From Legionella septentrionalis (GTDB taxonomy: Bacteria > Pseudomonadota > Gammaproteobacteria > Legionellales > Legionellaceae): a stretch of DNA of 64,000 bases. The first letter of the stretch is position 1. Each line of letters begins with the position of its first letter. The translations under genes were made by a program, and so were the position numbers. This document shows positions 1 to 8,813 of the stretch, piece by piece. The stretch is taken from the NCBI RefSeq assembly GCF_003989745.1, contig NZ_RZGS01000007.1:1-64000 (forward strand), given 5' to 3'. Below the pieces are notes generated by a model, which made no database searches, was not told the origin of the DNA, and saw nothing but the letters and a program-made list of their open reading frames with translations.

Positions 1-87
1 GGGCATCATCATACTATCAAAGCTCCTATCGCGGGAGAGGGGGTAGATCGAAGTGAAATAGAAAAATTTGTGCTCAATTTAAGATGA
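1..87 (+). CDS. C-terminal end of an unidentified protein (partial)
   Basis: An open frame enters from the left edge and stops with TGA at 85-87, giving 28 residues that end in KFVLNLR. The fragment starts with a glycine and three histidines. It is too short to assign to a family. It is called coding only because it is open to the edge and is followed by an inverted repeat before the convergent yqhA gene. It could be chance. Confidence 0.35.
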   Translation, partial: GHHHTIKAPIAGEGVDRSEIEKFVLNLR

Positions 88-145
88 AATCTTGTCTAAA
101 AAACTTTAGGGACGTTGCCTAGAATTGCGTTATAAATATTTAACC

Positions 146-182
146 GGTGGAGATGAACCTTAAGCAAGCCCCCACCTCCACC
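146..182. terminator. weak inverted repeat between convergent genes
   Basis: A 7-bp inverted repeat, GGTGGAG at 146-152 and CTCCACC at 176-182, lies between the end of the left-edge reading frame and the stop codon of yqhA. There is no T-run on either side, so a terminator role is only suggested by position. Confidence 0.3.
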
Positions 183-191
183 AAAGCGTCT

Positions 192-746
192 CTAGTGATT
201 TTCCGGTTTAAACAGCAACCTGTTGGTAAAGGCAATGGTTAACGCAGAAACCAGTAAGGTTAGATGAATGACTACTTGCCACAAAACGGCTTCCGTGCTT
301 TGTTTACTCGGATCGATAAACGTGCGCAAAAGATGAATGGATGAGATTCCAATTAAAGCCAATGCTAATTTTATTTTCATGGCCCCTGCATCCAAATGAT
401 CCAACCATTCAGGTTGATCTGGGTGTGCTTCCAAATTTAAGCGGGAAACGAACGTTTCATAACCGCCCAAAATCACCATAATAAGCAAGTTGGCAATCAT
501 AACCACATCAATTAAATCTAAAACTCCCAACATGATCTGCGTATTATCCGAAGAATTAACATGTTGCATGAGGTGCCAAAGCTCCATCAGGAAACGGTAG
601 ACATAAGCGGCCAAAATAAACAATAAACCTATGTATAAAGGCGCCTGCAGCCAACGGCCTGTAAAAATAACCCGGCTTATAATTTGCATGATGGCGTTTA
701 ATCTGGGATTTCTTTGGAAGTTAGCAGGCTCAAGTGGTTTGTTCAT
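192..746 (-). CDS. yqhA: YqhA/UPF0114 family inner-membrane protein
   Basis: This 184-residue protein is a multi-pass membrane protein of the UPF0114 (YqhA) family, whose molecular function is not established. Hydrophobic segments lie near residues 35-55, 75-97, 125-145 and 155-173. The family signature is clear in the stretch WLDHLDAGAMKIKLALA followed by GISSIHLLRTFI, and in the preceding ILGGYE-x-F region. The start is an ATG. It ends convergently with the left-edge fragment, and about 275 bases of non-coding sequence separate it from the upstream permease. The family call is firm; no function can be inferred. Confidence 0.9.
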   Translation of the reverse strand: MNKPLEPANFQRNPRLNAIMQIISRVIFTGRWLQAPLYIGLLFILAAYVYRFLMELWHLMQHVNSSDNTQIMLGVLDLIDVVMIANLLIMVILGGYETFVSRLNLEAHPDQPEWLDHLDAGAMKIKLALALIGISSIHLLRTFIDPSKQSTEAVLWQVVIHLTLLVSALTIAFTNRLLFKPENH

Positions 747-1021
747 AATTATCCGTACTCATCAATCATATACTCTGGTGTAAGTAATATGGGCAAAATA
801 GCAAAATTCAAGTCGTGCAAACAGCTCCACAGCAAAGGTTTTCTATTCTTATGTACAGATATCTTTTGATGTTTTACTTATCCGATTATCAATAAGGACT
901 CTCTGCCTTTTTACTTTCCTTTTATTTTAGCAGTGCTCATTGTTGCAAGTTAACGTCTTAAAAGTTAAAGCTTTCTTCAATTCAGCAAAAACGCCTATAA
1001 AAACAAAAAGTAGATTAAGCA

Positions 1022-2335
1022 TTAGAATTTGGAATATACCCAGTGGAACATACCCACCAAAAAAAGCCAAACTGCTAATAAAATCGCCGCCATGACAATA
1101 CTATCCCAGGGCAAAAAACAGATTGCTGCTGCATTTAATGCAATTGCCAAACAAGGAATAAAAAAAGGTACACGGAAAACAGGAGTCCGGTGTTGTTGTT
1201 TTTTCTCCTTGAACTTGGTTTTTATTAACGCCGCGCTGCTGAAAGAAAAAACCGTGAGGACAATGGCACTGGTAGAACCGGCTAATCCTTTCAGTGTGCC
1301 GGTTAATCCCAAGCCGAATACAATGGGAAAAATGAATAAAATGGCAACGTACGGAGTATGATAACGCGGGTGCACCGTTTGCAAAAATGCAGGCAACAAA
1401 CGGGCTTCGGCCATCCCGTAGAGTAGCCGTGAAGCCGTGATGTAATTTAATAACGTCGTATTGGTAACCGCAAAAATAGCGATCACTGAAAATATGAAAA
1501 CAGGCATGGCAGGATAGGATTTGCTGACTACATCCACCAAGGGCGAATCGGACTGGCTCAGCTCAGCGCCAGGAACAATTGCAGTAGCCACGAAGCTTAC
1601 TCCCAAATATAAAATGCCCGCGCTTCCAAGTGAATAAAGCATGGCACGCGGCAAATTTTTCTTAGGATCCTTTACTTCTTCTGCGATATTTGCCAAGTCT
1701 TCAAAGCCTGTGAATGCAAAGAAAGCTAAAGCAGCCCCCTGCAGCAATTCTTTTATTGAAGGGAAGCTGTCAACGACTACACGCTTATCCGGTTGGGAAG
1801 TCAGATACCAAAACCCGCAAATTAACACAATAAGTAAGCCACTGATTTCAATGAAGGTGCTGATCATATTCGCTATAGAAGATTGCTGAATGCCGCGGAT
1901 ATTAATAAGAAATAAAATAGTTAAAAAAATAAAAATCCCAAGCCAAACAGGGATTGAAAAGCCAATTGCCCGAACATATCCCACGAATGCCTGCGATAAG
2001 GTGGACATGGATAAAATGGTTGCAGTAAACAACAATAACCCGACCAACAGGGACAACCACTTATGCGCAAAAGCTTCCTGCACATAAACGGAAACCCCGC
2101 CGCTTCTCGGAAAACGACTGACGAGTTCACCATAACTCAGGGCGGTGAATAGGACAATAGCCATCGCTACAGCAAAAGAAAGCCAAGTTAGTGCCCCGGC
2201 ATGCCCGGCAACTTTTCCTACCAAAGCATAAATGCCAGCGCCAAGGATATCCCCCACTCCGTAAATAACCACTGCACCCAAGCCCAGTGCACGTATAAGT
2301 TTACCTTTCGCTTTTGTACTTGGAGTTATGTCCAA
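1022..2335 (-). CDS. APC-superfamily amino acid permease
   Basis: A 437-residue integral membrane transporter of the amino acid-polyamine-organocation superfamily. The first helix has the signature GVGDILGAGIYALVG, where the unwound G-x-G-I-Y motif normally contacts the substrate backbone. About twelve hydrophobic helices follow, with the conserved FFAFTGFED loop and EEVKDPKKNLPRA near residues 205-230, typical of the cationic/YhdG-like branch. The substrate cannot be told from sequence. The start is a TTG without a good ribosome site, but no ATG lies early enough to keep the first helix. It stands alone between yqhA and the divergent DUF763 gene. Confidence 0.85.
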   Translation of the reverse strand: MDITPSTKAKGKLIRALGLGAVVIYGVGDILGAGIYALVGKVAGHAGALTWLSFAVAMAIVLFTALSYGELVSRFPRSGGVSVYVQEAFAHKWLSLLVGLLLFTATILSMSTLSQAFVGYVRAIGFSIPVWLGIFIFLTILFLINIRGIQQSSIANMISTFIEISGLLIVLICGFWYLTSQPDKRVVVDSFPSIKELLQGAALAFFAFTGFEDLANIAEEVKDPKKNLPRAMLYSLGSAGILYLGVSFVATAIVPGAELSQSDSPLVDVVSKSYPAMPVFIFSVIAIFAVTNTTLLNYITASRLLYGMAEARLLPAFLQTVHPRYHTPYVAILFIFPIVFGLGLTGTLKGLAGSTSAIVLTVFSFSSAALIKTKFKEKKQQHRTPVFRVPFFIPCLAIALNAAAICFLPWDSIVMAAILLAVWLFLVGMFHWVYSKF

Positions 2336-2539
2336 TATTAAGTTGTTTGTTTGGGAAGAAAAAACCAGTTTAACACAAGTGAATGATAAGAATAGCTAGC
2401 CCACAACAAGCCGGACTGCTTCACAAAGAAGCCGTCTGATTTTCGGGCACTCCAGGCATAAATTTCATACTATGTATAAAATTTGTCATTAAAGTCGCGG
2501 CCAACTATAATTCCTTTACCTCAATGGTCTTAAATTATC

Positions 2540-3775
2540 ATGGCTCAAAAAACAGGTTTGGCTAATTTACCCTTGCATTATGGCCGAGTGCCTTCATGGC
2601 TTGCCGAACGCATGACCAAATTGGGGACGATCATAAGCCGAGCCATAATCTATCATTACGGACGCGACGAATTTCTTCGGCGTTTAGCCAACCCTTTTTG
2701 GTTTCAATCCTTCGGTGCAGTAATGGGTATGGACTGGCATTCATCGGGCATCACCACCAGTGTTATCGGCGCCCTTAAACGCGGCTTGACCCCGCTATCG
2801 CGAGAACTTGGCATTCACGTGTGTGGGGGCAGAGGGAAATATTCGCGCCAAACCCCGCAGGAACTCGTCGCAATAGGATGCAAAACTGGCTTTGACGGCG
2901 CGCAACTTGCACAATACAGTCGCCTTGTGGCTAAAGTTGATAGCGCGGCTGTGCAGGACGGATTTGCTCTTTACTTGCACGGCTTTATTGTTACCGATGA
3001 GGGAAAATGGACCGTCATCCAGCAAGGCATGAATGCTGCCAACCAACAAGCACGGCGATATCATTGGTTATCCGAGGGGCTGCAAAGTTTCGTTGATGCA
3101 CCACATGCTGCCATCGAAGGACATCATCAAGGCAATATTATCAACCTTACGGATCAACGCGCCCAACTGTCAAGAACCGCGCAAATTGAGCTGTTGAAAA
3201 CCTTTTCTCCCGAACGCATTCTTGCAGAAATAGCGCAAGGTGGACAACCTCACTCCAAGCCAATAACCGTAACAACAGAACAGCTATCCTTCCCTTGCCT
3301 TGCTATGCCAAAGCATCATGAGGTCAGAGCTGAGGATATTTCCTTGCGGCGTTTGCATGGCAACATCGCCGCTGCTATTGATCGTGGCCCGCAAGATTTC
3401 TCAGAATTGCTTTTAACGCCTAAAGTAGGTGCGAGGACTGTTCTCGCCCTAGCCATGGTGGCTGAAATCATGCATGGTGCCCCATACAGATTTTCCGATC
3501 CTGCTCGCTTTTCAATAGCCCATGGCGGCAAAGACCGCCACCCTTTCCCGGTGCCTACCAAAGTCTATGATGAAACCATCCGCGTCTTAAAGGCAGCGCT
3601 TGAAACAGCAAAGCTTGGTCAAAGCGAAAAATTAGATGCCATTAAGCGGCTGGATAAACAAGCACGCGCGCTAGAACGTCACATTATTAGCGGCCCCAGC
3701 GTGGATGAAATTCTTGCTCATGAAAAAGACGTTTCATCTCAATACGGCGGCAGGAGCATCTTTGGGTTTGAATAA
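2540..3775 (+). CDS. DUF763 domain-containing protein
   Basis: A 411-residue protein covered almost entirely by DUF763, a family of unknown function found mainly in thermophilic archaea and scattered bacteria. Recognisable parts are TGLANLPLHYGRVPSWL at the N-terminus, HSSGITTSVIGALKRG, CGGRGKYSRQTPQEL, and the GARTVLALAMVAEIMHGAP block near residue 300 that resembles a helix-hairpin-helix-like segment. Conserved His, Cys and Arg residues suggest an enzyme or nucleic-acid-binding protein, but this is inference. It is monocistronic, starts with ATG, and is convergent with the outer-membrane gene. Its presence here is patchy by family distribution and may reflect transfer. Confidence 0.85.
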   Translation: MAQKTGLANLPLHYGRVPSWLAERMTKLGTIISRAIIYHYGRDEFLRRLANPFWFQSFGAVMGMDWHSSGITTSVIGALKRGLTPLSRELGIHVCGGRGKYSRQTPQELVAIGCKTGFDGAQLAQYSRLVAKVDSAAVQDGFALYLHGFIVTDEGKWTVIQQGMNAANQQARRYHWLSEGLQSFVDAPHAAIEGHHQGNIINLTDQRAQLSRTAQIELLKTFSPERILAEIAQGGQPHSKPITVTTEQLSFPCLAMPKHHEVRAEDISLRRLHGNIAAAIDRGPQDFSELLLTPKVGARTVLALAMVAEIMHGAPYRFSDPARFSIAHGGKDRHPFPVPTKVYDETIRVLKAALETAKLGQSEKLDAIKRLDKQARALERHIISGPSVDEILAHEKDVSSQYGGRSIFGFE

Positions 3776-3819
3776 TAAAAGTAAATTATGGAGTGTCACA
3801 AAATTTGCAGCTCAGTACC

Positions 3820-4497
3820 CTAGGGATTGGGGGGGCCATCAAAATTATAAATTAACCCAAATCCCACTTGGGCCGTATTCGGGGAAATTTTAGTGGTTTT
3901 TGCGACCATGCCAAATGGTTCAAATACGCTGCTTTTAAGACTTGTGTAATTAATTTGACTGTAATCAAGCATGAATGCCAGTTTTGCCGTCAATGCATGC
4001 CGAAGGCCCAGTCCATATCTAAACCCATTACGGTTTTTAGCCTGGCTATGTATTGTAGGATCCGCTTCCACAATTTTTATCCGCCCATTGGCATACCCTA
4101 AACGTCCATACAGCACGGTATTGGATGCGAGCATGTATCCAGGAAGTATGCTGACGCTTTCGCTACTTTTAACCTTAAAATAGGTTTTAGAAACAGTTTG
4201 ATGAATGTATTCCTTATTGATTAAATCATATTGAACCGAGCTAAGATTAGCATTCACCTCCCCTGCCACATAGAAATGATTAATAATTAAGCTGTATCCA
4301 CCAAACACTGAAGCAAACATACCTGTTCCAGCGAAATGATTTGTGTCGATTACGTCAAAGGTGCCAAGCCTGGTGACATGGGAGCGTTGTTTAAAGCTAG
4401 CTCCTTCGGGCCCCATGCTCGCCCCTGCATAGAAACCGGCAAAACAGGGCGTGGTGCTCAGAAAAAAAATGGCAGCGGGGCTTATTTTCCCTAACAT
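3820..4497 (-). CDS. outer-membrane beta-barrel protein
   Basis: A 225-residue exported protein. The N-terminus is a signal peptide (MLGKISPAAIFFLSTTPCFA) with likely cleavage after CFA, leaving a mature protein that starts GFYAGASMG, the usual first strand of OmpA/OmpX-like eight-stranded barrels. Alternating polar and aromatic strands follow, and the chain ends with the strand TAQVGFGLIYNF, close to a C-terminal barrel signature but extended by DGPPNP. Similar small barrels are common surface proteins in Legionella and Coxiella. Specific function is unknown. It is separated by 113 bases from recJ. Confidence 0.75.
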   Translation of the reverse strand: MLGKISPAAIFFLSTTPCFAGFYAGASMGPEGASFKQRSHVTRLGTFDVIDTNHFAGTGMFASVFGGYSLIINHFYVAGEVNANLSSVQYDLINKEYIHQTVSKTYFKVKSSESVSILPGYMLASNTVLYGRLGYANGRIKIVEADPTIHSQAKNRNGFRYGLGLRHALTAKLAFMLDYSQINYTSLKSSVFEPFGMVAKTTKISPNTAQVGFGLIYNFDGPPNP

Positions 4498-4610
4498 GGC
4501 ATATCCTTAAAACCAGGTTTTTGATTAGAACCCAAAATAAATCCGTGCACGAGCTCCTGAGTGGCCATCATCGTTGCAAGTATGGTTCGTAAGCCAATCA
4601 CGCAGCACTA

Positions 4611-6362
4611 TCAGGCAAAGGCTGGGGCTTCCACTGCTTGCAGACAAGACAAGACCAATTGCAACTTCGTGCGTCCCCCGTATTCGTTAATATCCAGCTT
4701 ATAAGCCGCATGGATTTTTCGCGCACGATGATTTGGCCAGGTATTTAAATCTACATTGAAGGCAATGGCATCCAGTGGCTCATTGCCTTGTTCGTGCACC
4801 AGCGTTAATTTTAAATGATGCTGCCCGACTAAACGTTGTTCCAAGATTTCAAACACATTATCAAACACAGGTTCTGGAAATTGCTGTCCCCACGGCCCTG
4901 CTTCTTGTAACATGCAAGCCAGTTTGAGGCTTAAATCCTGCACCTCCAATGGGCCATCGCTTAATATTTCCCCATAGCAATGGGATAAATCAATATGCTT
5001 GCTGACTTCTTTAAGTACTGCTTGCTCAAATTTGGAAAAATTATTTGGATTTATGCTTAAACCCGCAGCCATGGCATGGCCGCCAAATTTAATAATAAGA
5101 TCCGGGTAATCTTTATCCACAGCGGCTAATACGTCGCGTATATTCAAGCCGGGGATAGAGCGCGCGGAGCCTTTCATTTCTTGTTCACTAACGGCTGCAA
5201 AAGCAATAGCCGGCCTGTGGTAGCGTTCTTTCAAGCGGCCGGCTAAGATACCTATAACGCCCTGGTGCCAGGTTGGGTCAAACAAACATAAAGCAACGGG
5301 GAGTTGCCTTTCATTTCCCGTTACTTGTCCTGACAATTTATCCAAAGCAGCCAGGGCTTGATCTTTCATTTCAGCTTCAATTTTCCGACGCTCGACATTC
5401 AATTCGTCAAGATGCAAAGCCAACATGCGAGCTTTTTCAAAATCTTCACATAACAGGCATTCTATTCCCAACGACATGTCATCCAATCTGCCAGCCGCAT
5501 TCAAGCGGGGAGCAATGGCAAAACCCAAGTCATTTTCACGCAACTGCCGGCACTTTCTTCCAGAAATTTCAATTAACGCTTGCATACCAGGACGGCATAA
5601 TCCCTGCCGGATGCGCATGAGCCCTTGATTTACCATGATCCGGTTATTTTGATCAAGCGCGACCACATCGGCTACAGTCCCTAAGGCGACCAAATCTAAG
5701 AATTGCGCCATATTGGGCTCAGGCAATCCCATGGAGCCAAACCAATTGCTATTACTCAATTGACGCCGAAGTGCTAGCATTACATAAAAAATTACACCAA
5801 CTCCTGCAATGGTTTTGCTGGGGAATCGATCACCGGCCTGATTAGGATTTACAATAGCGCATGCTTCTGGAAGCGACTCAGCCGGCAAATGATGATCGGT
5901 GATGAGCACATTTATACCAGCTGCATTCGCTGCTGCGACGCCATCGATGCTGGCAATACCATTATCTACTGTGATAATTAAGTCTGGGTGCCATTTTTTA
6001 GCTACCTCAACAATGGCAGCTGTTAAACCATAGCCAAATTCAAAACGATTGGGAACCAAAAAGTCGACATGTTGCGCCCCCATGGAACGTAGTGCGGATA
6101 CTGCTAGTGCACTTGAAGTTGCGCCATCAGCATCAAAATCTCCTATAATTAATATCCGCTGCTGCTGGCGCAAAGCTTGCTCTAAACGTGTCGCAGCCTT
6201 ATCGATGTCTGTTAAAGTATGGAATGGCAACAATGCGTTTAAACGTTTATCCAAATGCTCCTCATTCATAATGCCGCGGGCAGCATAAACCCGTTGCAAA
6301 ACAGGATGGATGTTAACCAAAGATGAAGCATAAGAAGGCAATACGCGGCGCTTAATAAGCAT
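4611..6362 (-). CDS. recJ: single-stranded-DNA-specific exonuclease RecJ
   Basis: RecJ degrades single-stranded DNA 5' to 3' in recombination and mismatch or base-excision repair. The 583-residue protein carries the DHH phosphoesterase motifs: GDFDADGATS (Asp 75, 77, 79), TVDNG (Asp 133) and TDHH (156-158), then the DHHA1 signature FGGHAMAAGLS and a C-terminal OB-like region. The ATG at 6362 is preferred over one at 6386, since GTGGAG lies six bases before it and it begins two bases after the upstream stop. It is the last gene of alaC-unknown-recJ. Length is normal for the family. Confidence 0.95.
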   Translation of the reverse strand: MLIKRRVLPSYASSLVNIHPVLQRVYAARGIMNEEHLDKRLNALLPFHTLTDIDKAATRLEQALRQQQRILIIGDFDADGATSSALAVSALRSMGAQHVDFLVPNRFEFGYGLTAAIVEVAKKWHPDLIITVDNGIASIDGVAAANAAGINVLITDHHLPAESLPEACAIVNPNQAGDRFPSKTIAGVGVIFYVMLALRRQLSNSNWFGSMGLPEPNMAQFLDLVALGTVADVVALDQNNRIMVNQGLMRIRQGLCRPGMQALIEISGRKCRQLRENDLGFAIAPRLNAAGRLDDMSLGIECLLCEDFEKARMLALHLDELNVERRKIEAEMKDQALAALDKLSGQVTGNERQLPVALCLFDPTWHQGVIGILAGRLKERYHRPAIAFAAVSEQEMKGSARSIPGLNIRDVLAAVDKDYPDLIIKFGGHAMAAGLSINPNNFSKFEQAVLKEVSKHIDLSHCYGEILSDGPLEVQDLSLKLACMLQEAGPWGQQFPEPVFDNVFEILEQRLVGQHHLKLTLVHEQGNEPLDAIAFNVDLNTWPNHRARKIHAAYKLDINEYGGRTKLQLVLSCLQAVEAPAFA

Positions 6363-6364
6363 GA

Positions 6365-7177
6365 TTAACTCCACAAACGCGACCACCAGGATTTCGCTTG
6401 GGTGGTGTATGCAAGATTATTCCAATACCAATGGACAGTATCCTTTCTTAATTGCGATTGCAATTGTAAAAGTAGATTAGAATCAATGGCATCCAGTAAT
6501 AGCAAATCATTTTTTCCAAACAGTTGAGAAGATTGATAAGGGGTTGCCTGCGTTGATAAATGCTTGGCTAAATTGCAAGTGAATTCACTGTTGTAATGAA
6601 TAAAACGAGTTTGGGGGGCATCGAGCATGCCCCCGCCCCAAATCCATAATCCATTTACAGCTGGTCCAGGGTTTTTCTGGTGCAAAGGATGAGCACTGAA
6701 AAACATTTGGCTTTCCGTAATAAAACGTTGCCAAAAAAAACTTGCATCCAGATTGCGTAATTGCGGCATTAACGATTGATGCAATAACTGCTGCACGGGC
6801 TTAGCCTGTATCGAAGGCTTTCCTGGGGCTTGCAGCAGCCACGTAAATCGATCGCAGTAATAAACCGTCATGCCTTCTGGCGCAACAAAATCGCCTAAAA
6901 CTGCAAACCATTGCTGTGATTCTGCCTCGGAAAGCTGCATCTCACGGCCGCTTGCCAGAATCATGGCGTCATTGTGGCTAGCTTGCCAATGCACCGGAGA
7001 AACCATAAGCCATTCTCCCGCAAGGCCATAAAGTCTTCTTAAAAGATCAGCAATGGGTGGAGAACTTTCTGGATAGCCCAGGCAAGTCAGCACGTGATGA
7101 TAGAAATTTCCCCGACAGACAAGTTCTAAGCTTTCTCTTGGGATATCTTGAATTTCTGCATTGATCACGACATCCAT
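6365..7177 (-). CDS. conserved protein of unknown function with N-G-L-W-x-W-G-G-G motif
   Basis: A 270-residue soluble protein with no signal peptide or membrane segment. The most striking part is NGLWIWGGG near residues 194-202, which resembles a motif in uncharacterised proteobacterial proteins sometimes annotated as phosphoglycerate-mutase-like or regulatory (COG4255-like); this match is from memory. It lies between alaC (one base upstream) and recJ (two bases downstream), so it is probably co-transcribed. Trp and Gln are frequent. No catalytic residues can be assigned, and the function is unknown. Confidence 0.6.
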   Translation of the reverse strand: MDVVINAEIQDIPRESLELVCRGNFYHHVLTCLGYPESSPPIADLLRRLYGLAGEWLMVSPVHWQASHNDAMILASGREMQLSEAESQQWFAVLGDFVAPEGMTVYYCDRFTWLLQAPGKPSIQAKPVQQLLHQSLMPQLRNLDASFFWQRFITESQMFFSAHPLHQKNPGPAVNGLWIWGGGMLDAPQTRFIHYNSEFTCNLAKHLSTQATPYQSSQLFGKNDLLLLDAIDSNLLLQLQSQLRKDTVHWYWNNLAYTTQAKSWWSRLWS

Positions 7178-7178
7178 G

Positions 7179-8372
7179 TTAAACAGCCTTTAAAAAGCCA
7201 TCCTGTCTAAATAATAACTTTAAGCTTCGCAGTGCCTGCCGTATCCGTTGGGTATTTTCAATGAGGCCAAAGCGTACGAATTCATCCCCCATTTGGCCAA
7301 ACCCAATTCCTGGAGAAACTGCTACGCAGGCTTCCTGCAAAAGATACTTGCTGAATTCAAGCGAGCCCATATGCCGATAAAATGGCGGGATTTTTGCCCA
7401 GACAAACATGGTGGCTCTGGGGCGCTCGACTTGCCAGCCGATATCTTCCAAGCCATCGCATAACACATTGCGCCGATTCTCATACATGCGCCTAATTTCA
7501 TGCACGCACTCATCGCTTCCTTCAAGAGCAGTAATGGCCGCAACCTGAATTGGAGTAAATGTTCCATAATCCAAATAAGACTTAATTCTAGCCAAAGCGG
7601 ATACCAACTCTTCATTCCCGCAGACAAACCCTACGCGCCATCCGGGCATATTATATGTTTTGGATAAAGAGTAAGTTTCCACGGCTACATCAAACGCGCC
7701 AGGAACTTGCAAAATGGAAGGTGCTTTATACCCGTCAAAAACGATATCAGCGTAGGCTAAATCATGAATTACCCAAATATGGTGCCGTTTGGCCAAAGCC
7801 ACCACTTGCTCAAAAAACTCATAGTCGACGCAGTGAGCGCTTGGGTTGGAAGGGAAATTAATGACCAAAACTTTAGGCTTTGGCCAGGTTTGCGCAATGG
7901 TTTCCTCGACCGCTTGTAAAAACTGCGCCTCATTAAGCAAAGGGATTTGCTTGACGTTAGCTCCGGCAATGACAAATCCATACGTATGGATTGGATAAGC
8001 TGGATCGGGCACTATCACCGTATCACCCGGACCGGAAATAGCCAATGCCAAATGGGCCAACCCTTCTTTTGAACCAATGGTAGTCAGCACTTGCTTTTCA
8101 CTATCCAGGGCAACGCCATAATTTCTTTGATACCAACCTGCCATTGCGCGGCGCAAACGCGGAATACCCTTGGACATGGAATAACGGTGGGTGTCTGGCC
8201 GTTTTGCAGTTTCGATTAATTTATCTACTATGTGCTGTGGTGTAGGTTGGTCAGGATTGCCCATGCCAAAATCAATAATGTCTTCACCCCGCGCCCGCGC
8301 CTCGGATTTAAGCTGTGTTAAGGTATTAAACACATAAGGAGGTAAGCGCTTAATTCGGGGGAATTGACTCAT
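7179..8372 (-). CDS. alaC: alanine-synthesising aminotransferase AlaC
   Basis: A PLP-dependent class I/II aminotransferase of 397 residues that fits E. coli AlaC (glutamate-pyruvate transaminase) along its whole length. Visible signatures are [13 protein letters not shown] at 33-45, [11 protein letters not shown] near 98-108, FPSNPSAHC with Asn 176, Asp 204 in VIHDLAYAD, and the PLP lysine Lys 238 in [15 protein letters not shown]. It makes alanine from pyruvate in the cytoplasm. It is the first gene of a three-gene run with recJ. GAGG lies about eight bases before the ATG. An alanine dehydrogenase at 61-62 kb provides the opposite, NAD-linked route. Confidence 0.93.
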   Translation of the reverse strand: MSQFPRIKRLPPYVFNTLTQLKSEARARGEDIIDFGMGNPDQPTPQHIVDKLIETAKRPDTHRYSMSKGIPRLRRAMAGWYQRNYGVALDSEKQVLTTIGSKEGLAHLALAISGPGDTVIVPDPAYPIHTYGFVIAGANVKQIPLLNEAQFLQAVEETIAQTWPKPKVLVINFPSNPSAHCVDYEFFEQVVALAKRHHIWVIHDLAYADIVFDGYKAPSILQVPGAFDVAVETYSLSKTYNMPGWRVGFVCGNEELVSALARIKSYLDYGTFTPIQVAAITALEGSDECVHEIRRMYENRRNVLCDGLEDIGWQVERPRATMFVWAKIPPFYRHMGSLEFSKYLLQEACVAVSPGIGFGQMGDEFVRFGLIENTQRIRQALRSLKLLFRQDGFLKAV

Positions 8373-8387
8373 GATGATTGACCTCTG

Positions 8388-8396
8388 TGATATAAT
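8388..8396 (+). promoter_or_regulatory. extended -10 promoter element for the Mth938-family gene
   Basis: TGATATAAT at 8388-8396 matches an extended -10 (TG-n-TATAAT) about 50 bases before the ATG at 8448. No -35 with 17-base spacing is seen, as expected for an extended -10 promoter. The alaC start lies only 15 bases away on the other strand. Confidence 0.5.
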
Positions 8397-8447
8397 GTAT
8401 ACAGTGTTAACGCGGAAGCAGTATAAATTATTGAACGATTAAAAACC

Positions 8448-8813
8448 ATGCAAATTACACGTGAACAAAGAGACAAGCACAGTATTCAAGGCTATTCGGA
8501 AACAGAAATTAAAATTAATTCTGTGGTTTATACACAAAACCTTTGGGTAAGTCGGGAAACAATAAATGCTGATTGGCGGCCGCAAACCATTCGTGAACTA
8601 AATGTTGCCATTCTAGAGCCTTTACTAGTACTCCAGCCCGAAGTCATTGTAATTGGTCACAACACAGGCGGTGCTCAACCGCCTGTCGAAGTTTTGCAAC
8701 ATTTATCCAAATTAAAAATCGGCCTGGAATGCATGAATATTGGAGCAGCAAGCCGTACCTTTAATATTTTATTAAGTGAAGGACGAGCTGTTGCCTTGGG
8801 GATTATTTTTTAA
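8448..8813 (+). CDS. Mth938-like (DUF498/NDUFAF3-type) protein
   Basis: A 121-residue protein of the Mth938/DUF498 family, related to the eukaryotic complex I assembly factor NDUFAF3. The core is visible as a short beta-rich start (IQGYSETEIKINSVVYTQNLWVS), the region PEVIVIGHNTGGAQPPVEV and a final GRAVALGIIF strand. Bacterial members are small single-domain proteins of unproven function. It is divergent from alaC, and its last 11 bases overlap the convergent SET/ankyrin gene. Family assignment is good, role unknown. Confidence 0.85.
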   Translation: MQITREQRDKHSIQGYSETEIKINSVVYTQNLWVSRETINADWRPQTIRELNVAILEPLLVLQPEVIVIGHNTGGAQPPVEVLQHLSKLKIGLECMNIGAASRTFNILLSEGRAVALGIIF

